A stretch of 64,000 bases of DNA from Candidatus Cacconaster stercorequi (GCA_018064925.1 JAGHUH010000013.1:1-64000); one strand, 5' to 3'. Positions 9,686 to 20,432 are shown, counted from the stretch's first letter. Program-made: numbers and translations. Notes: generated by a model not told the origin, from the letters alone.

Positions 9686-10971
9686 CAACTGTCATTTCCG
9701 TCCGCTTCCGCGGCGGATGTAAAACCTATTTTTTCGATCCCCGCGAGCTGGAGATTGCCGCGGGTCAGAATGTCATTGTGGAAACGGCGCAGGGCATTGA
9801 ATTTGCCCAGTGCGTGGAGGGCAACCACGAGGTGGAAGATACCCAGGTCGTTCAGCCTCTTCGCGCTGTGGTGCGCGTTGCCACGGAGAATGACCGCCGC
9901 ACGGCGGCGTATAACCGCAGCCGCGAGAAGGATGCCTTCACCATCTGCCAGCGGAAAATTCTGCAGCACGGGCTGGAGATGAAGCTGGTGCGGGTGGAGT
10001 GCAGCTTTGACGGCAACAAGATCCTGTTTTTCTTCACGGCGGACGGCCGTGTGGACTTCCGCGAGCTGGTGAAGGATCTGGCGGGTGTGTTCCGCGCCCG
10101 GATCGAGCTCAGGCAGATCGGCGTCCGTGACGAGGCCAAGATGCTGGGTGGTCTGGGTATCTGCGGCAGACCGTTTTGCTGCAGCCAGTTTATGGATGAG
10201 TTCATGCCGGTGTCCATCAAGATGGCCAAGACCCAGAATTTGAGCTTGAATCCCACCAAGATCTCCGGTACCTGCGGCCGGCTGATGTGCTGTCTGAAGT
10301 ATGAACAGGACGCCTACGAGGATGCGCTGAAGCGCCTGCCCAAGAATGATTCCTTCGTCATGACGCCGGATGGCCCGGGGAATGTGACGGATGTGAATGT
10401 CATCAAGGAGATGGCTACCGTCCGTCTGGACGATCAGCCGGAATCCCCTCGCCGCTATCATGCCTGTGAGCTGAATATTCTACGCAACGGCAAGGGCTCC
10501 CGTGACGGGATCGTGGTGCCGGAGGAGCGCCCGGAGCGCTTTGTGGAGGAGGCGGTGGAGGAAGTAATTCCGGTCCCCACGCTGGTATCCGATTTTGAGA
10601 CGGACGAGCCGACGCCGGAGAAGAACGGTGACGGCGGCAGACGGCGCCGCGGTCGTGGCCATCGCGGTGGTCGGAGAAACGGTGACGGCGAAAAGGCTGT
10701 GGTCACGGTGGAAAAGCGCGAGCCGGCATCCGGCAAGGGCGAGAGCCGAAAGAGCGAAAAGGCCGAGGCCGTTAAAAGCGGCGAGGGCAGAGCGCATCGT
10801 TCCCGTCGTCGGGGCGGTCGCGGCGACGAGTCCAAGCCGACGCCCGTTGCGGTCAAGCCCGTAAGCGCGGAAAGCGGCGCGCAGAGTGCTGCGGCCCATA
10901 AGCGTCCCCGTCATCGTGGCGGACGCCGCCACGGCGGCAAGAGCGGCGGCGCACCCAAGAAGGCAGAATAA
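9682..10971 (+). CDS. ricT: PSP1-domain protein (RicT/YaaT family) with basic RGG-rich C-terminal tail
   Basis: LGGLGICGRPFCCSQFMDEFMPVSIKMAKTQNLSLNPTKISGTCGRLMCCLKYEQDAY Cys motif; ATGA overlap with holB. Confidence 0.85.
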   Translation: MTTVISVRFRGGCKTYFFDPRELEIAAGQNVIVETAQGIEFAQCVEGNHEVEDTQVVQPLRAVVRVATENDRRTAAYNRSREKDAFTICQRKILQHGLEMKLVRVECSFDGNKILFFFTADGRVDFRELVKDLAGVFRARIELRQIGVRDEAKMLGGLGICGRPFCCSQFMDEFMPVSIKMAKTQNLSLNPTKISGTCGRLMCCLKYEQDAYEDALKRLPKNDSFVMTPDGPGNVTDVNVIKEMATVRLDDQPESPRRYHACELNILRNGKGSRDGIVVPEERPERFVEEAVEEVIPVPTLVSDFETDEPTPEKNGDGGRRRRGRGHRGGRRNGDGEKAVVTVEKREPASGKGESRKSEKAEAVKSGEGRAHRSRRRGGRGDESKPTPVAVKPVSAESGAQSAAAHKRPRHRGGRRHGGKSGGAPKKAE

Positions 10972-11032
10972 ACAGAACGATTTCGGCCGCTGCGGCAGCA
11001 GCGGCCGATTTGACGGTAAGGAGATAAGATCC

Positions 11033-11914
11033 ATGGGGAAATTTGACGGCGTGTTGATCGCCAGTGATTTTGATAATACGGTGGTGTATACCGAGGGTGC
11101 GCTGCGTGCCGGCACGGAGCAGCCGCCGGTATCCCAAACCAACCGGGAGGCCATAGAATATTTCATGGCGCAGGGCGGCATTTTTTCCATTGCCACCGGC
11201 CGTGCGCTGCCGGCCTTTGCGCCGCTGGCGGATAAAATCCCCATGAACGGTCCCACGGTGCTGTTCAACGGCGCGGCGATCTACGATTTTTCTGCCGACC
11301 GTTATCTCCGCACGGCGTTTCTGCCGGAGAGCATTCGCGGCCATGTCCATGAGGTGCAGGCGGTATTTCCCGATCTGGCGTTTGAGATCTACCACGATGA
11401 CAACTCCATTCAGGCGGTCAACCCCAATGCGATCACCCGCAGCCATCAGCACCTGACCCACTCCCCCACCGTGACGATTTCGGATATTGACGAGGCGCCC
11501 TCCCCCATTGCCAAGGTACTGCTTGAGGAGGAGCCGGCCTGTCTTGCCCGTGTGGCGGAGTTTATCCGCAGCCAACCGTGGGCGGATACTTACGAGGTGG
11601 TGCTTTCCGCCGATTGCCTGATGGAAATTACCGCCCACGGCGCCAATAAGGGCGGCATGGTGGCGTGTCTGGCGTCGGATCTGGGCATTGGGCGGGAGAA
11701 TGTCTATTGCGTGGGTGACCACAACAACGATATTCCCATGCTGGAATTTGCCCATGTGGGCTTTGCCCCGCAAAACGCCATCGAGTCGGTGCATCAGGTG
11801 CCGGGGGTTCATATCCTGCCCAACTGTTGGGAGGACGCCATCGCCGCCATGATTGCGGAGCTTGACGGGCTATATGGGACTGATGTGAAACAAATGGCAA
11901 ATAATTTTTCATAA
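11033..11914 (+). CDS. HAD-family (Cof-type) hydrolase
   Basis: GVLIASDFDNTVVY motif I; GIFSIATGRAL; CVGDHNNDIPMLEFA. Confidence 0.85.
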   Translation: MGKFDGVLIASDFDNTVVYTEGALRAGTEQPPVSQTNREAIEYFMAQGGIFSIATGRALPAFAPLADKIPMNGPTVLFNGAAIYDFSADRYLRTAFLPESIRGHVHEVQAVFPDLAFEIYHDDNSIQAVNPNAITRSHQHLTHSPTVTISDIDEAPSPIAKVLLEEEPACLARVAEFIRSQPWADTYEVVLSADCLMEITAHGANKGGMVACLASDLGIGRENVYCVGDHNNDIPMLEFAHVGFAPQNAIESVHQVPGVHILPNCWEDAIAAMIAELDGLYGTDVKQMANNFS

Positions 11915-11950
11915 TAAGAAAACATAGTAATTGAAAAAAAGTTGAATTTA

Positions 11951-11979
11951 TTGACATATATAGGGAAAAGCGATATGAT
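11951..11979 (+). promoter_or_regulatory. sigma-A-type promoter (TTGACA-N17-TATGAT)
   Basis: ttgaca at 11951-11956, 17-nt spacer, tatgat at 11974-11979, ahead of the FGE-like CDS. Confidence 0.65.
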
Positions 11980-12039
11980 TGCTTTAGCTGATCTCAGGGC
12001 GCATCCATTGCGCTGAAGAGGAAAGAGGAGGATGAAATC

Positions 12040-12951
12040 ATGAAATATCGCTATGACAAATTTACGCTGGAAGCGGACAAGGATATTATCTTTGAAATCA
12101 TGGAGGGCGAGGGCCGTGAACTGGTGATTCGCGCCAAGAACCGTCTGCTGTCCGTGAATGTATATTCTCAAAACTATGTCAATCCCCCCATTCCAACGGG
12201 ATATACTTATGTCTGCGGTGAGTGGAACAACGGCTTTGTCATCCAGCGCGATGCCGATGGCAGCCAGTTTGTGTGGGTGCCGGTGGGCAGTCTGGATGAA
12301 GACGGCACGCTGGACGGCGAAAACTTCTCCGAGAAGTTCGGCAGAAGAAACTATCAGGGCGATATGTTCTCCAAGCGCGAGTTCCACGAGGAGCTGGAAG
12401 GCGAGGTACAGGAGCAGCTGGAGAGTGTGAAGAAATACGGCGGCTTCTATATTTCCCGCTATAACATTTCCGAGAGTGCAGAGGGTGCGCCGCAGTCGGT
12501 GAAGGGCGTCATGCCCAAGGTCAATGTGAATTTTAACGAGGCCAAGGCAAGCGCCGCCCTGCTGGAAAACGGCGAGGAACTCAAGAGTCATCTGGTGTTG
12601 GGCGCAGAGTACGACTCCGTGCTGGCGTGGCTCATCAAGTCCGGCGCCAAGTCCCGGGAGCTGATCGTAGAAAACTCTACCGCATGGGGCAACCATTGGA
12701 ACACGGATGGCGGCAGCCAGACCGTTGTGGCAACGGGCAGCAGCGAGGACTGGTGCGCCAACGGCATCTATGATCTGGCCGGCAATGTGGACGAATGGAC
12801 GCAGGAAGAGAACGGCAGATCCCTGCGGGTGGTGCGCGGCGGCAACTATTATTACGATGGCTATAATTGCCCCATCTCCTATCGCTGCGCCATCAATCCG
12901 TTCCGCGATTATAACAACACCAGCTACCGCATTGCTCTGTGGATCAAGTAA
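12040..12951 (+). CDS. Formylglycine-generating-enzyme/SUMF1-like (C-type-lectin fold) domain protein
   Basis: GSQFVWVPVGSL; KYGGFYISRYNIS; ANGIYDLAGNVDEWTQ; LRVVRGGNYYYDGYNCPISYRCAINPFRDYNNTSYRIALW. Confidence 0.75.
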   Translation: MKYRYDKFTLEADKDIIFEIMEGEGRELVIRAKNRLLSVNVYSQNYVNPPIPTGYTYVCGEWNNGFVIQRDADGSQFVWVPVGSLDEDGTLDGENFSEKFGRRNYQGDMFSKREFHEELEGEVQEQLESVKKYGGFYISRYNISESAEGAPQSVKGVMPKVNVNFNEAKASAALLENGEELKSHLVLGAEYDSVLAWLIKSGAKSRELIVENSTAWGNHWNTDGGSQTVVATGSSEDWCANGIYDLAGNVDEWTQEENGRSLRVVRGGNYYYDGYNCPISYRCAINPFRDYNNTSYRIALWIK

Positions 12952-12967
12952 GACAAATGATAAAAAA

Positions 12968-12988
12968 AGAGACCGCACCGCGGTCTCT
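12968..12988. terminator. bidirectional terminator between FGE-like gene and lepA
   Basis: aaaaaaAGAGACCGCaccGCGGTCTCTtttttt, convergent genes. Confidence 0.8.
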
Positions 12989-13003
12989 TTTTTTATCGTA
13001 TTC

Positions 13004-14812
13004 TCAATCACTGTCCAGTTTAAGCACAGCCATAAAGGCCTCGGTGGGTACCTGTACCGTACCCAGATTCCGCATCTTCTTCTTTCCTTCCTTCTGCTTC
13101 TCCAGCAGCTTTTTCTTTCGGCTGATGTCGCCGCCGTAGCATTTGGCCAGCACATCCTTGCGCATGGCTTTGACCGTCTCGCGGGCGATGATGCGTCCGC
13201 CGATGGCGGCCTGAATGGGTACCTCGAACAGCTGGCGGGGAATGTTGTCCTTCAGCTTTTCGCACAGACGGCGGGCGCGGTGATAGGCCTTGTCCTTGTG
13301 GGCGATGAAGCTCAATGCGTCCACGCCGTCGCCGTTCAGCAGCAGGTCTACCTTCACCAGCTCGCTGGTGCGGTAACCGCTGAGCTCGTAGTCCAGACTG
13401 GCGTAACCCTTGGTGTTGGCCTTCAGCGTGTCGAAGAAGTCGTAGATGATCTCATTCAGCGGCATTTGATAGTGCAGCTCCACCAGATGGGTGTCCAGAT
13501 ACTGCATATCGTTGAATTCACCCCGGCGATCCTGACACATGGGCATGATGTTGCCCACGAAATCCTGCGGCGTGATGATGGAGACTTTCACATACGGCTC
13601 CTCGGCGTGCTCGATGGTGCCGGGATCGGGATAGTTGTGGGGATTGTCCACCTTCACCATGGTGCCGTCGGACTTGTAAACATGGTAGATCACCGAGGGC
13701 AGCGTGGTGACAAGGTCAAGGTTGAACTCGCGCTCCAACCGCTCCTGAATGATTTCCATGTGGAGCATTCCCAAAAAGCCGCAGCGGAAGCCGAAGCCCA
13801 GCGCCACGGAGGATTCCGGCTCAAAGGTCAAAGAGGCATCGTTCAATTGCAGCTTTTCCAATGCGTCACGCAGATCGGGATATTTGCTGCCGTCCTCGGT
13901 GTAAATACCGCAGTAGACCATGGACTGTGCCGGACGGTAACCGGGCAGGGGCTCTGCGGCGGGGCTGGCGGCATCGGTGATGGTGTCGCCCACCTGGGTG
14001 TCCTTTACATTCTTGATGCTGGCGGTGAAATAACCTACCTCGCCGGCCTGCAGGCACTCGGTGGGCTCATTGCCCAGCGGCTTGAGGTAGCCGCATTCCA
14101 GGATAGTGTATTCCGCGCCGGTGGCCATCATGCGCACGGTCTGGCCTTTGCGGATGGTGCCCTGCTTCACGGCGAACAGCACCACCACGCCCACATAGGG
14201 GTCATACTGGCTGTCAAATACCAGTGCCTGCAGCGGTGCGTTGGGATCGCCGGTGGGGGCAGGGATATTCTGCACGATATCCTCCATCACGGCGTCAATG
14301 TTCAGACCCAGCTTGGCGGAGATCTCCGGCGCATCCAGCGCAGGCAGACCGATGATATCCTCCACCTCCTGCTTGGCCTTCATAGGATCGGCGGCAGGCA
14401 GGTCGATCTTGTTGAATACGGGCAGGATCTCCAAATCATGCTCCATGGCAAGGTAAGTGTTGGCCAGTGTCTGCGCCTCCACACCCTGGGTGGCATCTAC
14501 CACCAGCAGCGCACCCTCGCAGGCGGCCAGAGAGCGGGACACCTCATAGTTGAAGTCCACATGACCCGGGGTGTCGATGAGGTTCAGGGCGTAGGTCTCG
14601 CCGTCCTGCGCCTTATACAGCAGATGCACGGCGCGGGACTTGATGGTGATGCCGCGCTCACGCTCCAGATCCATGTTGTCCAGAAGCTGGTTTTCCATCT
14701 CGCGCTCGCTGACGGCCTCGCACTTTTCCAGCAGGCGGTCGGCCAGCGTGGATTTGCCGTGGTCGATGTGGGCGATGATGGAAAAATTGCGGATTTTAGA
14801 TTGATCAAACAT
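13004..14812 (-). CDS. lepA: Elongation factor 4 (LepA GTPase)
   Basis: [39 protein letters not shown]; full-length 602 aa. Confidence 0.97.
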   Translation of the reverse strand: MFDQSKIRNFSIIAHIDHGKSTLADRLLEKCEAVSEREMENQLLDNMDLERERGITIKSRAVHLLYKAQDGETYALNLIDTPGHVDFNYEVSRSLAACEGALLVVDATQGVEAQTLANTYLAMEHDLEILPVFNKIDLPAADPMKAKQEVEDIIGLPALDAPEISAKLGLNIDAVMEDIVQNIPAPTGDPNAPLQALVFDSQYDPYVGVVVLFAVKQGTIRKGQTVRMMATGAEYTILECGYLKPLGNEPTECLQAGEVGYFTASIKNVKDTQVGDTITDAASPAAEPLPGYRPAQSMVYCGIYTEDGSKYPDLRDALEKLQLNDASLTFEPESSVALGFGFRCGFLGMLHMEIIQERLEREFNLDLVTTLPSVIYHVYKSDGTMVKVDNPHNYPDPGTIEHAEEPYVKVSIITPQDFVGNIMPMCQDRRGEFNDMQYLDTHLVELHYQMPLNEIIYDFFDTLKANTKGYASLDYELSGYRTSELVKVDLLLNGDGVDALSFIAHKDKAYHRARRLCEKLKDNIPRQLFEVPIQAAIGGRIIARETVKAMRKDVLAKCYGGDISRKKKLLEKQKEGKKKMRNLGTVQVPTEAFMAVLKLDSD

Positions 14813-14841
14813 AATGAACTCTCCTTCCGGGGAAATAGGGG

Positions 14842-15516
14842 TTACTGTACATCCATGTGGCGGTTTGCCCGCTCATCGGTGCTGTGAAAGACCTGTGTGA
14901 CGCTTTGGTTCAATCCGGGATAATTCTGCGCAAGACTTTCCGATGTGAATGGAGGAAAGTTCTCCTTCTCGCAGGCATCCAGCGCCCGGGTATAGGTAAT
15001 GGAGGACAGCATCATGTCTGCCTGCACGACGCCGGCGTTGAAATCCTCCGGTACGATGGCAAAGAAGTCCTCGTTGCTGCCGCAGCGGCGATAGAGCTGC
15101 CGCAGCAGTTGATAGAGCGCTCCGCTGAGGTAATCGCCGGCGGCGGTAATGGCCTGCCGGTTGTTGGTCTTGCCCAGCAGATCGAACAGCACATTGGCGG
15201 TGTTGACGATGAGCTTTTTCTGCAGCGTAGCCAGAATACTGCCCTTCAGCGTACCCTTTTCGCCGCTGGAGTCATACAGCTCGTCGGCATCGATCATGGC
15301 GCCATCCCGTGAGGAGGTGCGGCCCAACAGATAGTCGGCAGATACATGATAAAAGTCGCAGGCCCTTGCCACAAAGGCAAGACCCGGCTCGCGGATTCCG
15401 TTTTCGTAGTGACTCAGCAGCGCCTGGGAGATGCCAAGCTGTGCGGCGGCTTTCCGCTGCGAGATGCCCTTTTCCTGCCGCAGCAGGCTCAGGGTGCGGG
15501 AAAAATCAGTTGCCAT
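14842..15516 (-). CDS. XRE-family transcriptional regulator
   Basis: [63 protein letters not shown]. Confidence 0.85.
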   Translation of the reverse strand: MATDFSRTLSLLRQEKGISQRKAAAQLGISQALLSHYENGIREPGLAFVARACDFYHVSADYLLGRTSSRDGAMIDADELYDSSGEKGTLKGSILATLQKKLIVNTANVLFDLLGKTNNRQAITAAGDYLSGALYQLLRQLYRRCGSNEDFFAIVPEDFNAGVVQADMMLSSITYTRALDACEKENFPPFTSESLAQNYPGLNQSVTQVFHSTDERANRHMDVQ

Positions 15517-15748
15517 GGTTTCTCACCCGAATCTTTCTATATAATACAGGAAGTAAATTATAGCGCACTTTATACTGTTTGTAAATGAGTATCTGCGAAA
15601 ACCACGCGAAAAAACCGCATAATGGTACTTTTTTTGCAGCAAAAGATGCCTCTGCGACAGGCGGTGACAATTTCCACTTGACGGGTGACAGAAAAAACGG
15701 TATGATAAATTGTAACGATTTTGTAACTTTTGGATAAGGACCACGAAT

Positions 15749-17461
15749 ATGCAGACAGAACCAAAGAAAGCGTCCCCGCAGGAAAAGTCCCGGTCATCGG
15801 GCGGCCTGCTGAGAGCGTGGAAAGAAAAGTTAAAAGCGTGGCGTGAGTGCTGCGAGGCACACCCGGATCTTTTTACACTGAACATTCAGGCCGGAGTTCG
15901 GAAGCTGGCGGGTCGCATTCGTGCCGTAGCCGGGAAGCTGCGGCGTCTGTCAGCGCAGAAGAAGGCGTATAAATTTCCGGAGTCGGAGCATAGGGCGGCG
16001 CAGCTGTTCCTGTTTCTGATTGGATCTCTTCCCCGCCGCGGCGCACAACTGCGGGAAAAGCTGCTGCGGCGGCGCAAGTGGCATATTGACCACGGCGGCA
16101 AACGGCGGGCACTGCTGGATCGCTTCCGTCTGCATCCGGCGGTGTTTCTGAGCGGCGCGCTGGCGGTGGCGGCGCTGGCTGTGGCGCTGTCCCTGTATAC
16201 TGTGGGTGTCACGGTGCAGTATGACGGCATCAGTCTGGGTGCGGTGGCCAACCGCCGGACGGTGACGGCTGCGGTAGCGGAGCTGGAGGAGATCACCCGC
16301 ACCACGCTGAATGATGCCGATTATGCGGTGGATGCAGACCTGCTGCAATCGCAGCGGCATCTGGTGGCCCGGAAGGAGCTGGAAACAGGCGAGGAATTCC
16401 GCGACAGGCTATGCGGACAGCTCGGTCTGGTGGCCTACGGCTATGTGCTGTATATTGATGGCGAACCCATTGCGGCCACGCCGCATTCTGATGCGCTGGA
16501 CGAACTGCTGGAACAGATGAAGACCGGCTATATCACGCCCAACACGGTGGACTGCTACTTCAAAGAAGCGGTGGAGATCCGTCAGGAGTATATCGACGCG
16601 TCCTATATGACCAATCTGGGCTACATTGCCCAGCGGCTGAACGACACCAAGCAGGATGAGGTAACCTACACCGTGAAATCCGGCGACGCATGGTCGGAGA
16701 TTGCGGAGAACAACGATATGAGCAACAAAGAGCTTCTGGCGTTGAACCCGGGCTACGATATTAACAATATCCACATTGGTGATGTGCTGACAGTTACCCG
16801 CGCGGTGCCCTATCTGACCATTGTGGATGTGGAGCGCCAGAACTATGTGAAGGATATCCCCTATAAGATTAAGTATAAGAACGATTCGTCCATGTATGAG
16901 GGTGATTACAAGGTCATATCTGCCGGCAAATACGGCAAGGCAGATGTCACCGCCAATGTCACCTATATCAATGGTGGGGAGACCGACCGGGAAGTGGTGG
17001 CATCTGTCACGCGGATCAAGCCGGTGGCAGAGCAGCGTCTCCGCGGCACCAAGAAGCGTCCTACCTGGATGCCCACCGGTAATTTCCAGTGGCCCTGCTC
17101 CGGTGGCATTACCTCCGACTTTGGGTATCGTGATACGGGGATCCCCGGTGCGTCTACCTACCACGAGGGCATTGACATTTCCGACTCCTACGGTACGCCC
17201 ATCTGCGCCTCGGACGGCGGCACAGTGAGCTATGCCGGTTGGATGAGCGGCTATGGGTATCTGGTGATTATTGACCACGGCAACGGCTATGAAACCTATT
17301 ATGGACATAACAGCTCCCTGCTGGTGTCGGAGGGAGAGCATGTATTCCAGGGTCAGCAAATCGCCTGCATGGGCTCCACCGGTATTTCCAGTGGTGACCA
17401 CTGCCATTTCGGCGTGATGAAGAACGGCACCTTTGTCAACCCGCTGAACTATCTGTCATAA
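15749..17461 (+). CDS. M23 peptidoglycan peptidase with LysM and G5-like domains
   Basis: YTVKSGDAWSEIAENNDMSNKELLALNPGYDINNIHIGDVLTV LysM; YHEGIDISDSYGTPICASDGGTVSYAG...GHNSSLLVSEGEHVFQGQQIACMGSTGISSGDHCHFG M23. Confidence 0.92.
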   Translation: MQTEPKKASPQEKSRSSGGLLRAWKEKLKAWRECCEAHPDLFTLNIQAGVRKLAGRIRAVAGKLRRLSAQKKAYKFPESEHRAAQLFLFLIGSLPRRGAQLREKLLRRRKWHIDHGGKRRALLDRFRLHPAVFLSGALAVAALAVALSLYTVGVTVQYDGISLGAVANRRTVTAAVAELEEITRTTLNDADYAVDADLLQSQRHLVARKELETGEEFRDRLCGQLGLVAYGYVLYIDGEPIAATPHSDALDELLEQMKTGYITPNTVDCYFKEAVEIRQEYIDASYMTNLGYIAQRLNDTKQDEVTYTVKSGDAWSEIAENNDMSNKELLALNPGYDINNIHIGDVLTVTRAVPYLTIVDVERQNYVKDIPYKIKYKNDSSMYEGDYKVISAGKYGKADVTANVTYINGGETDREVVASVTRIKPVAEQRLRGTKKRPTWMPTGNFQWPCSGGITSDFGYRDTGIPGASTYHEGIDISDSYGTPICASDGGTVSYAGWMSGYGYLVIIDHGNGYETYYGHNSSLLVSEGEHVFQGQQIACMGSTGISSGDHCHFGVMKNGTFVNPLNYLS

Positions 17462-17471
17462 GAGCAGCATA

Positions 17472-17506
17472 AAAATATCCACTCCCTTTTGGGGAGTGGA
17501 TATTTT
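17472..17506. terminator. bidirectional terminator
   Basis: AAAATATCCACTCCC...GGGAGTGGATATTTT between convergent genes. Confidence 0.75.
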
Positions 17507-17513
17507 ATGCGTT

Positions 17514-18404
17514 TTACTCAAAGAAATCAAACAGACTTGCCTGATAGGGCAGGCCGGCCTTGCCGATCTGACGGAATTGAGCGGCATTTTCCTCTGCCAG
17601 CGCGTCGGTGATCACCATCTTGCGGATGATATTTTTCACGGTTTTGTCCAGCGCGGTGTCCTCCCGGTAATCGGCGGGGAAAATGAAGTCCACGCGACCC
17701 TTTGCCAGCAATTCCTCCACGCCCTGTCGGTTTTCCTCCTGATATACGGCGATGGCCTGTCCGCCATAGGCGCGCATCATCTTCATGCAGGGCACGTCGC
17801 TGAGTCCGTCACCCACATAGATCATGTTGGTGAAGGGGACGCGTTTGCTGTCGTCGGGCATGGAGTCATTCAGCTCCTTATCCTTGGCCAGATCCAAAAT
17901 GCCCTTGTTGATGCGGTAGACGAATTGGGTCTTGTTGGTGAAGTTGACATCCAGCTTGGGCCACGAAGCCAGTCCCTGCTCGTTATAGAAAAATTCACAG
18001 GCGTAGATCTCCTTGAACTCACCGGCCAGTCCGCTGCCCTCGATGATCTCCTTCAGACCGGAGGACAGCACATAGTGCTCAATCTGCACGCCCAGACTTT
18101 CACCGAAGGCATTGATGCGGGCAAACCATTCCCGCACGCCGGGAAACAGAACCATGGATTTTCCGCAGCTCACCAGAAAATCACGGGTCAGCGGAATGTT
18201 CCGCGCCTGACATTCGGCGATCATGGTGTACATATAGGCCAGCAGACCGTCCATGCGGTTGTTGCGGCCGAAGGTATTGGCAATGTGCCAGAATTCCGAC
18301 GGTGTCATTCCCAATGCCGGGATGAAGGCGTAGTCCTCCATATCAGTGGTGCACAGCGTTTTGTCAAAGTCGTATAGTAAGGCAATAATGGGCTTTTCAG
18401 TCAT
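17514..18404 (-). CDS. HAD-superfamily phosphatase (phosphoserine-phosphatase-like)
   Basis: IIALLYDFDKTLCTTDMEDYAFIPAL; HYVLSSGLKEIIEGS; IYVGDGLSDVPCMKMMRAYGGQAIAV. Confidence 0.8.
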   Translation of the reverse strand: MTEKPIIALLYDFDKTLCTTDMEDYAFIPALGMTPSEFWHIANTFGRNNRMDGLLAYMYTMIAECQARNIPLTRDFLVSCGKSMVLFPGVREWFARINAFGESLGVQIEHYVLSSGLKEIIEGSGLAGEFKEIYACEFFYNEQGLASWPKLDVNFTNKTQFVYRINKGILDLAKDKELNDSMPDDSKRVPFTNMIYVGDGLSDVPCMKMMRAYGGQAIAVYQEENRQGVEELLAKGRVDFIFPADYREDTALDKTVKNIIRKMVITDALAEENAAQFRQIGKAGLPYQASLFDFFE

Positions 18405-18428
18405 AATAATTCCTCTTTGGTGAAAAAA

Positions 18429-18448
18429 AGCGGCTCCGCAGAGCCGCT
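18429..18448 (-). terminator. terminator downstream of divIVA
   Basis: AGCGGCTCtgcgGAGCCGCT (minus) followed by T tract. Confidence 0.65.
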
Positions 18449-18464
18449 TTTTCTTTTAAATGGG

Positions 18465-19238
18465 TCAGTTATCGCTGCCGTAATTGCGGCCGAATCTCAA
18501 ATTTTCCAGATTGAAATCGGCAGAAATGGTTTTTTCAACCACGGGTTGCTCTTCAACCGTGGGACGATCTTCAATCACGGGATTCATCTCAATGGTGGGC
18601 GTTTCCTGCGCAACGGGAGTCTCCTCGACAGCGGGCTGCTGTGGAGCGGCTTCTTCTGTAATGGGTGCTTCCTCCACATCAGATATTTCTTCTGCGGTAT
18701 CAAATGCGGGCATATCCTTCAGGATATCCTGCTCGATCATGTGCACGGTTTCAGCCTCTTTGGCGCTGTCGGCCTGAAGGTCTTCCATCTCAAGCTCGGG
18801 CAGAGCATTTAGGAAGGTAACCTGAACGGCACACAGCTCTTTACTGCGGGAAACAAACTCGCTCAGCTTCTGCTGTGCCAGAGCCAGCTTCTGCTCTGTC
18901 AGGCGGGTCTGAGCTTCAAGGGCAGCCGTCTTTCTGTCGGCTTCTTCTCTGGCTTCGGTGAGGATCTGCTGCTTTTCCGTCTGTGCCTGCTGCACCAGCT
19001 GGGAGGCCATCTTCTGGGCGGTCAGCAGCGTGGAGCGCATGGCGTCCTCGGTGGCGCGGTACTCCTCGATCTTCTCAGCCAGCACCTTCAGCTTGGCCTT
19101 CAGCGTGGCGTTATCCTTGTACAAAGAGGTATAGTCCTCGGTCAGAGTGTCCAGAAACTCGTCCACGGCAGCCATGTTGTAGCCGCCGAAGGAGGCCTTG
19201 GGGAATACCTTTTCGGAAACTTCCTGGGGTGTAAACAT
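18465..19238 (-). CDS. divIVA: DivIVA-domain protein
   Basis: MFTPQEVSEKVFPKASFGGYNMAAVDEFLDTLTEDYTSLYKDNATLKAKLKVLAEKIEEYR; upstream sepF. Confidence 0.9.
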   Translation of the reverse strand: MFTPQEVSEKVFPKASFGGYNMAAVDEFLDTLTEDYTSLYKDNATLKAKLKVLAEKIEEYRATEDAMRSTLLTAQKMASQLVQQAQTEKQQILTEAREEADRKTAALEAQTRLTEQKLALAQQKLSEFVSRSKELCAVQVTFLNALPELEMEDLQADSAKEAETVHMIEQDILKDMPAFDTAEEISDVEEAPITEEAAPQQPAVEETPVAQETPTIEMNPVIEDRPTVEEQPVVEKTISADFNLENLRFGRNYGSDN

Positions 19239-19268
19239 TTTGCTATCCCTCCGATATGTTTTGTGTCA

Positions 19269-19718
19269 TTACAGATACAGGCCGTTGTTTTCCAGCTCGT
19301 CAATGAGATCACCCATAATATCCACGGAGTACGGGGTGATGATATAGGTGTTGGCGGCAACCTTCTTGATCTTGCCCTCGGTGGCGTAAGCGACACCGCT
19401 GAGGAAGTCAACCAGACGACGGGCAATATCCTTGTTGGTGGATTCCAGATTCAGCACGACGGTGCGCTTTTCGCGCAGATGATCGGCGATCTCAGAGGCG
19501 TTTTCAAAGCGCTCGGGCTTGACCAGCACCACCTTCAGCTGAGCGGTAGCGTTGATATTGACCACCTTGTTGCGGCGATCCTCGATCTTGCGATCCTCTT
19601 TTTTGGGTTCAATGAAGGCGTCCTTGGCAGTCTTGGGCTGCTCCAACTCATCTTCATAATCGTAATCTTCGTCGTCGTAGGGGTGAATAATCTTCTTGAA
19701 TTCGTCCATCAAGCTCAT
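19269..19718 (-). CDS. sepF: Cell division protein SepF
   Basis: MSLMDEFKKIIHPYDDEDYD; VVLVKPERFENASEIADHLREKRTVVLNLESTNKDIARRLVDFLSGVAYA. Confidence 0.95.
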   Translation of the reverse strand: MSLMDEFKKIIHPYDDEDYDYEDELEQPKTAKDAFIEPKKEDRKIEDRRNKVVNINATAQLKVVLVKPERFENASEIADHLREKRTVVLNLESTNKDIARRLVDFLSGVAYATEGKIKKVAANTYIITPYSVDIMGDLIDELENNGLYL

Positions 19719-19736
19719 GGTAAAGCCTCCCAAATT

Positions 19737-20432
19737 TTATTTTGTATAGTTTCTCGCGCCGAAAATGGCGGTGCCCACGCGAACCATATTGCTGCCGGCT
19801 CGAATGGCATCCTCAAAATCGCCGCTCATACCCATAGAGATATATTCCCACTCATTATCGTACATTTTTGCGCTTATGTCAACAAAAAGGGACTGTACTT
19901 TCGCAAAATATGGCAGATTTCCGTGTGGTTCAGTCTCTACCGGGGGAATAGCCATCAGACCGCGCACCCGAATATGGGGCAGTGTCTTGGCCAGCGCGGC
20001 GGCATCGGCCAGTGCTTCAGGAGCAAACCCGCTCTTGGCCTCTTCGCCGCCGATGTTCACCTCCAGCAGGATATCCTGTACGATGTCCAGCTTTGCGGCG
20101 ACTTTTTCAATCTCCTGCAGCAGCTCCGCGGAGCCAACCGATTCGATCAGATCCACCTTTCCCACCACCTGCTTGACCTTGTTGCGCTGCAGATGGCCGA
20201 TAAAATGCAGCGGTGCGCCCTCGTAGGCGTTTTCGCTGAGCTTCTGCGTCATTTCCTGCACGCGGTTTTCGCCCAGCACATCAATGCCGGCGGCAATGGC
20301 CTCGCGGCAGGCGGCGGCATCGTTCATTTTGCTGGCACCGACCAGCGTGATGTCGGCGGCAGTACGGCCGGTTTCGCGGGCAGCGGCGTCGATCCGTGTG
20401 CGGATGGCGGCAATATTTTCAGCAATAGACAT
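19737..20432 (-). CDS. ylmE: YggS/YlmE-family PLP-binding protein
   Basis: DITLVGASKMNDAAACREAIAAGIDVLGENRVQEM; LHFIGHLQRNKVKQVV; YISMGMSGDFEDAIRAGSNMVRVGTAIFGAR. Confidence 0.93.
   Translation of the reverse strand: MSIAENIAAIRTRIDAAARETGRTAADITLVGASKMNDAAACREAIAAGIDVLGENRVQEMTQKLSENAYEGAPLHFIGHLQRNKVKQVVGKVDLIESVGSAELLQEIEKVAAKLDIVQDILLEVNIGGEEAKSGFAPEALADAAALAKTLPHIRVRGLMAIPPVETEPHGNLPYFAKVQSLFVDISAKMYDNEWEYISMGMSGDFEDAIRAGSNMVRVGTAIFGARNYTK

Noticed and set aside
12830-12951. DGR variable region at the C-terminus of the FGE-like protein
   Set aside because: No reverse transcriptase, accessory gene or template repeat in the window. Kept only as a testable hypothesis in the FGE-like finding.
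12707-14887. 726-aa plus-strand ORF overlapping the FGE-like gene and opposite lepA
   Set aside because: Out-of-frame/antisense artefact of GC3-rich coding sequence with no recognisable domains.
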